A DNA stretch of 64,000 nt from Panorpa germanica (taxonomy: Eukaryota; Arthropoda; Insecta; Mecoptera; Panorpidae). This document shows, piece by piece, positions 23,182-33,757 of the stretch. Position numbers and translations under genes: made by a program. How positions within the stretch are numbered: position 1 is the first letter of the stretch; each line of letters opens with the position of its first letter. The notes under the pieces are model-generated. The model did not search any database, was not told where the DNA came from, and saw only the letters and a program-made list of their open reading frames with translations. The stretch covers positions 6,200,001 through 6,264,000 of the forward strand of contig OY783207.1 of the NCBI GenBank assembly GCA_963678705.1. The letters run 5' to 3'.

Positions 23182-23927
23182 TACCAGCTCTATTTTACTA
23201 TTTTGGGTTTGTCAAAAGTAACGCATATTCAATATTTGGTACATGGCTTTTCCTAATAAAACTCCACGATAATTATGAAACGAATATTATAAAATGAACC
23301 TTAAATATACCTGTCATAAGAGCGCTAATAACAGAAAAGTTAATATTTTGTGATGCAAAACATAAGTGTCTATCTTTGTCAACCATCAGGAACTATGTAA
23401 CTAGTTATATATAGTATTAGATTAAGGTGGAACATTACTTCATGGTTATATAGTTAGATATAGATGGCAACAGTGTACTATAATAACAATCGATTTGCAA
23501 CTTTGTACTAGCACTCGATGTTTTCAAATATAAAAACGTTAATAACTTTCCACACGATTCAGTTATTTAAACCATATTAACTTTAGGACTCAGATAAGTG
23601 TTCAAGCTTTGTTTATAAATAGATCATTAATTAGTATATCAATTTTTTAGAAACATATAGCGTGTTGAAAATCAACATTGAACATAGCTGCCTCGGGTTG
23701 AACTTTAAAATAAACTGACCCAAAAGAATACTCCAACTGGCCTAGATTTCACACGACTACGTGTATATACACGTTACTGTGAAATTAGTGGGTCAGCGTC
23801 GTCGATCGCGGGTGGTGTATCGCCAAATGAACGTTAAATACACGCAAGAAAACCGAATAGCAACTAGTAACATTTTGATATAAACGAAAATTATATACAT
23901 ACACTTCGTATAGTTCTTTTTAAATAG
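23182..23927. other. AT-rich spacer
   Basis: Contains a small CG-richer patch at 23795-23835 (GTCGTCGATCGCGGGTGG) and a CACGACTACGTGTATATACACG stretch near 23752-23773. No gene or repeat copy is seen. Confidence 0.35.
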
Positions 23928-24462
23928 ACTAGCTTTTGCCCCCGTCGCAAGCGACGTCTGTTTTTTATGTGTGGCTTGAATTTCATGTCAAAATTTAATT
24001 CCATTTTTAAATTGAAATAATAAATAAACTCGTCTTATATTAATTTTAAATTTTAAAATATATTTTTTATATCAAAATATCAAACACAATATATTTGACC
24101 AACTTTTTTTCAAAATTCTGGATTTTTTTTCGATTAGTAAATAAGTTATTAAGGTTAGCCTATATACAAAATTTCAACTTTCTAGCACAATTTTTACACT
24201 CGAAAAATACTGCCCTCCGTGCCACCAAATAAAATTTTTAAATTCTGAATTTTCTTCTATTAATAATAAACTTAATTATTCTAGAATCCAGAATATGAAC
24301 TTTCTATAATTAATTAATTGAAATGTAATTACGAATTAAAATCCGGGGACGCCAAAAGTCTTAGAATTTTTTTCTCTACGAAATAGGCAATTTTCCGAAA
24401 CATTGACAGAGCCGTTTTCGCGCTGCCATACAAAATTTACTACCAAACATATAAGATCCCTA
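23928..24462 (+). repeat. Hairpin-headed repeat, unit 1
   Basis: It begins ACTAGCTTTTGCCCCCGTCG and carries the hairpin CGTCGC AA GCGACG. The tail contains GGGGACGCCAAAAGTCTTAG and GAGCCGTTTTCG, ending in ACATATAAGA-type sequence. The plan (ACTAGC head, internal fragments, AAACATATAAACATAT-like tail) is that of an abundant kind of arthropod repeat whose relationship is uncertain. I see no terminal inverted repeats and no coding potential. Confidence 0.65.
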
Positions 24463-24566
24463 GAGTTTACCCCCGTCGCAATGCGACTTCCTTTTGTCGT
24501 GTATGATGTGAATCCAATAAATAATTTGTAATTACATTTCATATTTAATTCTATTTTTAAATAGAA
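24463..24566 (+). repeat. Hairpin-headed repeat, truncated unit 2
   Basis: Only the head is present: GAGTTTACCCCCGTCGCAAT then GCGAC, followed by the block with AATCCAATAAATAATTTGTA. The next unit starts directly after, so this one was cut or never completed. Its hairpin loop has AAT instead of AA. Confidence 0.6.
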
Positions 24567-25380
24567 ACTAGCTGTTACCCCCGTCGCAAGCGACGTCTGT
24601 TTTTTGTGAGTGGCTTGAATTTCATGTCAAAATTTAATTCCATTTTTAAATTGAAATAATAAATAAACTCGTCCTATATTGATTTTACATTTAATAACAA
24701 TTAATTTTTCATACAAACTGACTAAGAAAATACATTTTTTATATCAAAATAAAAAATATTTTGAATTTATGCGTTATTTGAACAACTTTTTTTCAAAATT
24801 TGGGATTTTTTTTTCCATTCGTAAATAAGTTACCAAGGTTAGCCTATATACAAAATTTCAACTTTCTAGCACAATTTTTACTCTCGGCAAATACTGCCCC
24901 CGTGCCCCCCAATAAATTTTTGAAATTTTGAATTTTTTTTTTATTAATAATATACTTAATTATTCTAGAATCCAGAATATGAACTTTCTCCAAAGTTCCC
25001 TACCGGGCCCCCAAATTTCTTTAACCCCCCCTTTTTCACTTTTTGAATTTCTAATTTTTGAAAAATGTCAGCATTGAATACTTTAATACACATGCAAAAT
25101 TTCAACTTTCTATCTTTTACGAATTAAAAGTAATACAGCAAAAAAGGGATCACTTTTTTTCCAGTTTTTCCAAAATTACGGGTTTCCAGAAAATTTAGGG
25201 AAAAATTCGGGGACGCCAAAAGTCTTAGAATTTTTTTCTCTACGAAATAGGAAATTTTTAAAAACTTCCCTGGAGCCGTTTTCGAGATGCCATACAAAAT
25301 TCGAACCAAACACATAAACACATAAACATATTAGACATATAAGAATATAAATATACACTTGGGACATTATAATATACTTG
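24567..25380 (+). repeat. Hairpin-headed repeat, full unit 3
   Basis: It starts ACTAGCTGTTACCCCCGTCG with hairpin CGTCGC AA GCGACG. The interior has blocks around TGCCCCCGTGCCCCCCAATA and CCGGGCCCCCAAATTTC, and the tail has GGGACGCCAAAAGTCTTAG plus GAGCCGTTTTCGAGATGCCA. About 810 bases. The minus strand stays open over the tail, as in unit 4, but the two copies are so alike that this is expected without selection. Confidence 0.7.
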
Positions 25381-26184
25381 AGTTTACCCCCGTCGCAATG
25401 CGACGTCTTTTTGGCGTGTATCATTTGAATCCAATAAAATAATTCTTAATTAAATTTCATATTTAACTGTTCTATTTTTAAATTGAAATAATAAATAAAC
25501 TCGCACATATGCAGACACATATAAATTGACTAAAAAAAAATATTTTTTTTAACAAAAAAAAAATATTTTGAATTTATGCGTTATTTGACCAACTTTTTTT
25601 CAAAATTTGGGATTTTTTTTTTCGATTCGTAAATAAGTTACCAAGATTAGCCTGTATACAAAATTTCAACTTTCTGGCACAATTTTTACTCTCGGCAAAT
25701 ACTGCCCTCGTGCCCCCAAATAAAATTTTGGAATTTTGAATTTTTTTTTATTAATAATATATTTAATTATTCTAGAATCCAGAATATGAACTTTATCCAA
25801 AGTTCCGTACCGGGCCCCCGAATTTCTTCAACCCCCCCTTTTTCATTTTTTGAATTTCTAATTTTTGAGAAATATCAACATTGATTACCTTAATACAGAT
25901 GCAAAATTTCAACTTTCTATCTCTTACCAACTCAAAGTAATACAGCAAAAAAGGGCTCACTTTTTTTCCAGTTTTTTCAAAATAACGGGTTTCCAGGAAA
26001 TTCAGGGAAAAATCCGGGGACGCCAAAAGTCTTAGAATTTTTTTCTCTACGAAATAGGCAATTTTCAAAAACTTCCCTGGAGCCGTTTTCGAGATGCCAT
26101 ACAAAATTCGAACCAAACATATAAACATATAAGAATATAAGAATATAAGAACACAAATATACACCTGGGACATTATAATATAGG
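25381..26184 (+). repeat. Hairpin-headed repeat, full unit 4
   Basis: Head AGTTTACCCCCGTCGCAATG then CGACG; the body and tail closely follow unit 3, including ACTTCCCTGGAGCCGTTTTC, and it ends AAATATACACCTGGGACATT then ATAATATAG. The 126-codon minus-strand frame here (25793-26173) lies wholly in repeat sequence and I do not treat it as a gene. Confidence 0.7.
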
Positions 26185-28713
26185 ACTAGCGCTTCGCCCC
26201 GTCGCAAAGCGACGTGTATTTAATATTTGTGAATAAATAAATTTATTTGCTAAATTGAAAATAATGCAAAATATTATTTTTAAGTAATTTTTAAACTTTT
26301 TTTTTTATTTTGTTATAATTCTTTCATTTACAGTAATAAAGCACTGTATTGACCAGTCTCCAGTGCCCCCGCCCATAAGCCGCAATCATGACCTTTTGGC
26401 TCCATGCTCTCTTACATTTCCAAACTTTTAATTTGATTCCTCTCAACTTCCGCCATAAAGCGCCTTTTTCCTTCAGCACTCTGTATCGCTTTTTTCCTGG
26501 GCATCGTCGGTCCTTAGAGTACATTCACAGCGCACCCGCTTTAGCACTATAATTAAATAATCCTTCGTTTCTTCTCTCTGTGTAAAATTATTATTTACCC
26601 TAATAAAGCGCAGTATTGAAAAATGTCCACTGCCCCGCCCCGTAATACTAATCATCACCTCTTGGCTCCATGCTCTGTATCGTTCTCGCACTTTCAATTG
26701 TATTCCTCTGCACCTCTGCCACAATGCGCCCACTTGCAACACCACAGCCAACCTGAGAATCATCGCACATAACGGCACTGTTCTATCGCCCCTTTTACCG
26801 CAATCATTAAACAATCTTGCGCTTTTACCTCCTGCGTACTAATACTCTTAACAATTAGTTTTCATAATTAATACTTTACTGGCAACCTACACACTAAATT
26901 TCATCCTTAGAAGTATATTATTTTTTAATAATTATTCGATAAGATAAATGCTTGATAAAATTAATTTTCACTCATTTCAATGTAAACCTACTAATTACAT
27001 CAATTCATTTATGTTTTTAAGAAAGCCTAGCGGTTCGCTCCTAATCATCTCATCTCTAGCCCTTATCCTTCCCGTTATTGTACTTTCAATTTAATCCCCT
27101 GAACCGCCGCTCACATTTCCAGCACCAAAGCACATATTCTACAACACGGTTATCTTCCAGAGCCATTATAATCTATCGCTACTTCTTCTAAGACCACCGT
27201 TACTTGGTGTCCTGAACCCCGGCGCCACCCTCTCCTCCAATCAGGCACTACCAATTCAATATTACAGCAATTCATTTACATAATTAAAACTGCACTGTAA
27301 TCTTACGTTCTAATTTTTGTATTTATATTTACGATATAATATTGTCCTCCCCATTAATTCCCGCTCCTGAAATAAAATTGACAAATTTTAGGCATAACAA
27401 TCTATTTTGCTCATAACAATTCTCTCTACTTTTATAACCTTTATTACTACTATCTATTTTTATAAATGATCGAAATTTAAAATTGAGCTCTTTGGCAAAG
27501 CCTTTCCCGCCCCCACTTCCCCAATTTCACGCCGCTACTAAGGTTAAACTTATTTTTCGCAAATATGCACATGCGTAGTTTCTAATTTTTTAATTTGATA
27601 TTTGGGGCTGTTAACTATTTCCCCCCTATACCTCTCACTCCTGTTCGATTTCACAGCACAACGAACGCACAAAAATCAATTCAATTCTACTATTGAATGT
27701 AATTTGACTATCTAACTTACAGAGAACTATTGTGCTTCTATTTAATATTCTACATGCAAAATATCATCGTTGTACCTCTATTTTGTTTTTATACTCGGTT
27801 TATCACTCCCTCTAGTGTTACACTTAAGAAAAGGATTTTTTTTTTATATTTTTGTTATTAATTTGTCAATCTATATCTGCATACTAAATTTTAGCTTTGT
27901 ATTTATATTTTAGCATTATTACCCCCCCCACATACCTGCGCTACTGAACAAGTTTGTCAAATTTTAACACAGGGATCTATTTTATTTATATCTAAGAACA
28001 TATAATCTAAACAATAGCCTTTTATTTCTATATATTTCATATTTCTGGTTTTTGGCCCACAGCGCCCGCCGCCTCTGGAAAGTTGCAGTTTTCTATAGTT
28101 TGTCTTTAATGACACTCTATATAGAGCCCACGTTCCAAATATCAACGTTCTAGCTCTGTTGCAACATTGCCCCCAAAAATCACGCCGCTACTGAATTAAT
28201 ATTTTGGTAATCCAATTATTGGCAACATTCGCAATTAGTGTCTCAATACATGCCCTAAGTTTTAATACTACTTTTTCAATATTTCTGGCTTTTACTAACT
28301 CAACTCCCGCCGCCACTGGAAATTTGGGGCTCTTTATTTTTTTTCATTAATAACACTCTAGAGCGAGCCTACATATTAAATTTGAACGTCCTAACTCTAT
28401 TCTAACATTGCCCCCGGAAATTCGCGCCGCTACTGAACTTAAATTTTAAATGTCCAACTATTGGCAAATGTGCACAATTATGATCTCAATACACATACCA
28501 AATTTCAGTTTCCTATCTTTTCTAGTTCGTCAGATATTTGCAAAAGTATTTTTTCAAATTTTCCAGTTTTTCCAGAATAATTTTTTCCAGGGAAATTCAG
28601 GGAAAAATTCAGGGACGTAGAAAGTCTTAGAAATTCGTCCTTTACATAATATCAAAATTTAAAAAACTTTGTAGGCGCCGTTTAGAAGATACCATACAGA
28701 TTTTGTTACCGGA

Positions 28714-28745
<32 letters not shown>

Positions 28746-28790
28746 TCTATGAGTTCTTATGAGTTTTCCATGTTAAATTGGAACATTACG
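26185..28790 (+). repeat. Hairpin-headed repeat, expanded 2.6-kb unit 5
   Basis: The head is ACTAGCGCTTCGCCCCGTCG with hairpin CGTCGC AAA GCGACG, and the family tail (GGGACGTAGAAAGTCTTAG, GGCGCCGTTTAGAAGAT) is met only at 28612-28690, followed by an (AT)n tract at 28716-28741. The extra interior is made of degenerate tandem units. One pair repeats GGCTCCATGCTCT at about 26398 and 26664; a later set repeats CGCCGCTACTGAA near 27531, 27936, 28184 and 28426, giving spacings near 245 bases. No protein is encoded; open minus-strand frames at 26324-26814 reflect the repeated units. Confidence 0.6.
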
Positions 28791-28799
28791 AACATTATA

Positions 28800-30327
28800 A
28801 TAGTAAGATTAAAGACTAAATAAATATTAAAACACTAATATATAGCTATCTTCACAACTCTAACAAAATCTCAAATTATTAACAGAACATTCAATGCCAG
28901 AGGATATGAACAGAAAATAAACACAAAAAAAACATTTCCATTAAAAGTAAAATAGATTGGAATCCTAGATAGCAAATCTACAGTGCCAGATGGCGATCAA
29001 AGCAGAACTTAAATGCCCATCAATTCACGTTAAATTAACTATACTGTATTGATTGTGTAGCATCGATAACAATTCTCACATAAACATTGTATCGTTTCAT
29101 TCAATATTTATAAAAATTCAACTAGCAAGAAATGAAATCAATTTAAGTTGAAAGTTGAACGCACCAAATTCGCAATTAACATTTAAATCTTGTAGGTAAT
29201 TTACACCGCAAGTATATAACCCCCCTCGCAAAGATATTCTATAAAGGATTTATTGCTCCTCTCAAGTAATTTCAGTTTATCGCAAAGGAGGCACATGTTT
29301 TAGAGCCATAAACATTTTGTAGATTGTTTAATTACACCAACGTAAAATTTAGTTCCGAGAAATCAAATATGGCAAGGACAAATGAAAATTGGTTTCAGCA
29401 GGATCTTAAATACTAATTGTTTTCTACGTAATAATTAAAAAAAATTAATATATAAATTCTAAGAACATCTTAAATTAATTTCAAAAAAGATCCAACTACC
29501 AAATATTATTTAAAAAATAGTATAAACAAAAATAATAAAATTAGAGTATAACAATGTCAGTAATGCAGGTGCACTGTATATTTCCGGTAATTACGTCACC
29601 CACACCACTACATTGAAATCATCAGTAGCTTATTGACACTCAGCGGGGAGTGTTGCTGAAAAATTTGACAAATTAAATCATTTTTAAACGTAAAAAAAAC
29701 CGATTCAAATCGCGTAAAAAGTGTTTTAAAGTGTTTATAAACATATTAATTAACTAATGTAAAAGTTTTATGCAAATTAGTGCGATATAAATACTTTTTT
29801 TTTGTGAATATATAACCTAATTTTGCATAATTTTTACCAACAAGTGTTAATAAATATGACGCAACATCTTTTGATTCGCGAGTGTTCGTGCTCCGCCGAT
29901 GATTTACGACCCTGTCCGAAGCTACAAATATGTCTAGTGCTCTCTGACTTTGTGTAAATAACATTTATAACAATTAATACTGATTTTATTTATAAAAAGT
30001 GTTGCCATTAGTTTTTATTTCCTTATAAATCTTTTCATTTAATTATTTGTATAGAAGATTTGTGTTAGAAATTTAACCTCACTTTTCAAACCGTGCATTT
30101 AATACAAATAAGTGTGTGATTCTAGTTTGGCTCAGATATACATATATTCTACGTAATATAAATGTAAGTTCTTTGCTATTGAAATATAATTACATAATAA
30201 AAGTTCATTCAGCTATACGTTTTTGTTTGTGAAATATCAATTGTAAACAATGATGTTGAAACTATGTAAGATGCAAATGTCAAATGTATTTGTTTACATG
30301 CATAATAACCCGTTTCTTTTTTTGCAG
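28800..30327. other. AT-rich stretch with possible upstream exon region
   Basis: The first kilobase is featureless. GC rises slightly at 29560-29660 (TTACGTCACCC, CAGCGGGGAGTG) and 29870-29950 (GTTCGTGCTCCGCCGATG). A donor-like AAT|GTAAGTT occurs at 30164, 164 bases upstream of the candidate microexon at 30328. Whether this is part of a transcript cannot be settled from sequence alone. Confidence 0.25.
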
Positions 30328-30369
30328 GACTCCTGGAGCTGTCAAGGTCGTTGCGTTTCCTGTCGAACG
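30328..30369 (+). other. Candidate 42-nt microexon
   Basis: The acceptor side is strong: CCCGTTTCTTTTTTTGCAG then G, with a branch-like AATAAC about 20 bases upstream. The donor side is a full consensus, AACG|GTAAGT (GT at 30370). The enclosed 42 bases are GC-rich against very AT-rich flanks, divisible by three, and free of stops in all three frames; in phase 0 they read DSWSCQGRCVSCRT, in the others TPGAVKVVAFPVE and LLELSRSLRFLSN. I do not recognise the parent gene and the phase is unknown. If real, the surrounding tens of kilobases would be intron of a plus-strand gene. Confidence 0.4.
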
Positions 30370-30631
30370 GTAAGTTTCCTTTATTTACTTGTCTGGAATG
30401 TGGTTCTAGTTTTGTTAAATGCCCATGCATGCATTGTATTCAATGTTTTTAAATGTTGCAATAGTATTTGTACGTATTTTTATTGCTGTGGTTTTAAATT
30501 TTAAAACAATTATTTGCAATGTGTATTTGAAATGTAAATAAAGTATAGATCGGATTATTCACAATGTTTCTGAGCAGTGGTTTTGAACTCCAGTTGATTA
30601 TTGCATAAGTTTAGTGTATTAGATATAGCGT

Positions 30632-31006
30632 CCCAGTAAACAATTTGGTGAAGTGTCCTATTTGGTGAAGTTCGAGTCACTCGTACAATTCTATTCTAAC
30701 GCTTTACAAGTTCTCTACCTGTCACAGATTTTGTGTTAGTTTTTCATAATAATATTCTTTCTTTTTCCAACATCATTCATTAAGTATTTCTGTTTCTTTC
30801 CCACATGGGTATATTTTTATTATCCGGTCATAAATCATAAACCTACTCCGCTTTTAATTCAGCAGTGAACTGTCGTTGCAATGTCTGTAGCTCATAAAAA
30901 GGACCTTTCCTATGAACGACTGAATAGAAAACGAACACGTTCCAGACAAAAAATTCATGATATGTAATAGAAATTAAGTCGAATTTACTCCAAAATGTTT
31001 ACTGGG
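30632..31006. mobile_element. CCCAGTAAACA MITE, longer diverged copy
   Basis: The ends are CCCAGTAAACAATTTGG and CCAAAATGTTTACTGGG, a clean inverted pair, but the unit is 375 bases, about 120 longer than its relatives, and its interior is only partly alignable (GTGAAGT..TTCGAGTCACTCG, CCTATGAACGACTGAA). The extra length may be an insertion or an older subfamily. TA flanks are not kept. Confidence 0.7.
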
Positions 31007-31119
31007 GTAGTGCAATAGTATTGTTTTTGAACAAATCTTTCGCGATGGAAAAACTGCCTACTTGTAAATATCTATCGGAAACCTAGACTATGAAAGAGAT
31101 CGTTCTTATCAGAAAACTA

Positions 31120-31216
31120 CACTGTAAAAAATAGGTTGAAAAAATGCTTTCTACGCCTCTTCCTTAGGCTAAAGCTGTACTGCAAAAAAGAATAACACGG
31201 AAATAATTTTACAGTG
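31120..31216. mobile_element. 97-bp MITE with CACTGTAAAA ends
   Basis: The ends CACTGTAAAAAATA and AATAATTTTACAGTG are inverted repeats flanked by TA on both sides (31118-31119 and 31217-31218), the pattern of Tc1/mariner-type insertion. The interior (around AGGCTAAAGCTGTACTGCAA) has a diverged relative at 45150-45215 (TTGGTTAAAGCTGCACTGCG) that has lost clear ends. Confidence 0.6.
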
Positions 31217-32699
31217 TAGAAGTCTGTGAAAAAAACATCTATTTGTAAAAACGCGTTTAAGAAACATTTGGCTGAAGCGTACGACAACTTATAAATAGAA
31301 TGCGTCTTGCGCGCGTGCGATGGCATGTCAGCAGTGGCATTACGCAGTGTGCGTAATTATCATAGCTACACGCCTGGTATAAGGTATAGAGTGTATACAG
31401 ATAATAATAGTACAAACAATAATATTATAAATTATATTGAAACGTAAAAACAAAGTCAATACAAAATAAAAATATAAAGAAAATAGTATAAATCTACTAC
31501 AAGTAGTTTGTGACGTAGATTTTCTTTTACCAACTATGCTATTTTTCATTACGTTTACAATCTTACGAATATTACCATATATATGAAGCATTCTTGAAAA
31601 CCCATGCTAATTTCTTATTTATTCAAATGCATCTACCCTATTAATACTATATTTTTACATATTTATTACACACGCTAATCATCGGATGTAAGCTATTAAG
31701 GTTAACAATTTGCTGAGCGAGATATGCAAATTATTTGTAGTCTAGTTTCTCTTTACAGAAAACATTCTTACATACATCATTTTCTTTCACATATACTTTT
31801 AATTAAAAAGATGCATACTTATTAAATATGGTAAGCGACAATACAAGTTCACTAACATTGTATGTTATTTCACCAAGGTCGTACATAAAATATTGACTTG
31901 TACTGTTTAAGGGGAAACGACAGAAAATGTATTCACTAATTTATAATATTTAAATTCTACTTAAGCACGCTTTTGTCCATTGAACAAAATAAAACTTTAA
32001 TTTCCGCGTTGCTTTACTGCGGTCTGTTATACTCATTAACGCCCGGTAAGTTGATTTCAATCCACCACGGCATTTCTATTTCTCTTAGAAGTAAAACCTA
32101 TTTATTTTTTGGTTAGTAACTTCGTGCCCAGAGAATTACAAAGCATTATTATATTCTAGTTGCCGTCCGGCTGACGTAATTAGATCTTGAGTGATGACAA
32201 AATAATTGTTGAACTTTTCGTGATGAATGTACACCACTCTTACGTAATGTAAGTCCAACACTCAATTCCGTATAGCATAATGCTTACAATTTAAAAGACT
32301 ACACAATAGGGGTTCTTTTCTTTTCTTTTTTTATATTATTTATAACCTACTTCTTTAAGAATAAAAAAAATATGTATATATATTTTACAAATATATAAAA
32401 TGAATGAATGGTCGGATTAGACAGTAATTTTGTACTTATTTGATCGTTGACCTGGAGCTCTCAAATAACAATTGCTGAAACATTACACAATCTTAACCGA
32501 AAATTCAATACTTCAATAGCAATTGTTGGTGGAATAGCTTTTGTGCAAGTTAGATGCATTGAAGTTTGAAGATTTTTGTTACTGTTGTTACTTTTATGCA
32601 TTTGGATGTTACGATACGTTTTTGGCGATAAAAAATATAGCGTTATGTTTCTATACATTGTATCCAAAATTGTGTAAATTGGTCTCAGAAATATAATGT
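31217..32699. other. AT-rich stretch with a bZIP-like palindrome
   Basis: A perfect palindrome, ATTACGCA GTG TGCGTAAT, lies at 31339-31357; each half resembles a C/EBP or PAR-bZIP half-site, although function is unproven. Near 32045 a donor-like GCCCG|GTAAGT has no matching acceptor or open frame. The rest is plain. Confidence 0.3.
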
Positions 32700-32898
32700 C
32701 CCAGTAAACAATTTGGTGAAGTGCCCTTTTTAGTGACGTTTCTCTCACTATTTCACTTCAATTATAGTTTGCATCAACTTTATCTTCATTTGTATTCCGA
32801 CAGGTGGAGTAATTTCGCCATCTGTAGCCGATAAAGTAGACATTTTATATGAAAAAATGTGAGAAACTGAACTATAAATGAACTCTTTTATGACAAAA
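32700..32898. mobile_element. CCCAGTAAACA MITE, copy lacking its right end
   Basis: It starts CCCAGTAAACAATTTGG and is very close to the copy at 12818 through AACTCTTTTATGACAAAA, then breaks into an AT run. The right terminal repeat is missing. The next copy begins 42 bases later in the same orientation. Confidence 0.75.
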
Positions 32899-32940
32899 TA
32901 TATATTAGGGTATTACAAATATATATATTGACGCTAGATA

Positions 32941-33181
32941 CCCAGTAAATAATTTGGTGAAGTGTCCTGTTTTGTGACGTTTCTATCACTATTACACTTC
33001 AATTATAGTTCTAATCAACTTTATCTTCATTTGTAGTCCGAGAGGACAGTGGTTTCGCCATTTGTAGCTGATAAAATATACATTTCGAATGAGCAATTGT
33101 GAGAAACTGAACTCTTTCATGACAAAAAAATCATACGCATATTCAATATAATAGCAAAGTGATTCCAAAATGTTTACTGGA
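32941..33181. mobile_element. CCCAGTAAACA MITE, full copy with TA duplication
   Basis: Ends CCCAGTAAATAATTTGG and CCAAAATGTTTACTGGA, flanked by TA at 32939-32940 and 33182-33183. It is 241 bases. Together with the copies before and after it, it forms a short same-orientation cluster. Confidence 0.8.
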
Positions 33182-33309
33182 TAGCGAAGGACTCATCCCG
33201 GGTTAAGTAGAGAAAAACCTGCTATTTCTGAAATGTCCTCTGGCTACTCTTTCCTCGACACTAAGCCCTTAAGTCTGATGAACTTCTTACTCGCACGTAC
33301 CAAAGATTG

Positions 33310-33530
33310 CCCAATAAAAAATTTGGTCGAATCACTTTCTTCAATTGTAGTTCGCATCAACTTTATCGTCGCTTGCATTCTGACATATTAAGTGGTTTCC
33401 CCATAATGTAGCACATAAAAAAGACATTTTATATGAACGACTGTGAGGAATTCTTTCATTGTAAATTTTGTAGATTATGATAAATATGCGCGATGATAAG
33501 ATTATAATAAAGTTGCGTTTGAATTCCATT
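33310..33530. mobile_element. CCCAGTAAACA MITE, degraded copy
   Basis: The left end CCCAATAAAAAATTTGG and the block with TAGTTCGCATCAACTTTATC identify the family. The right half is diverged and the right end can be traced only loosely to about 33530 (GAATTCCATTT). It is more decayed than its neighbours. Confidence 0.6.
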
Positions 33531-33757
33531 TCGATAACTTTTTTTTAACTGTGATGTAAAACAATATGCTTCTGTAGGTGTGTAAACAACATAACAGACT
33601 GACGCTTGTCAAAAATTGGGCGCTTTGTCATTATCCGTTTGGTTGTTACAGCAGCGTGAAATTGGTAACACTTCGAGCGCCGATCCATTTATAATCTTAT
33701 CTATTTTAGAAATTATAACGATATTTTCAGTGCCTTTGTAGAAAGCTGTGTAGAAAT

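Noticed and set aside
25793-26173. 126-codon minus-strand open frame, the longest uninterrupted one in the window
   Set aside because: It lies inside hairpin-headed repeat unit 4; the same frame in unit 3 is shorter, the product is low in complexity, and near-identical copies keep frames open without selection.
29213-29228. GTATATAACCCCCC resembling a TTAA MITE end
   Set aside because: No TTAA follows and no interior sequence of the family lies on either side.
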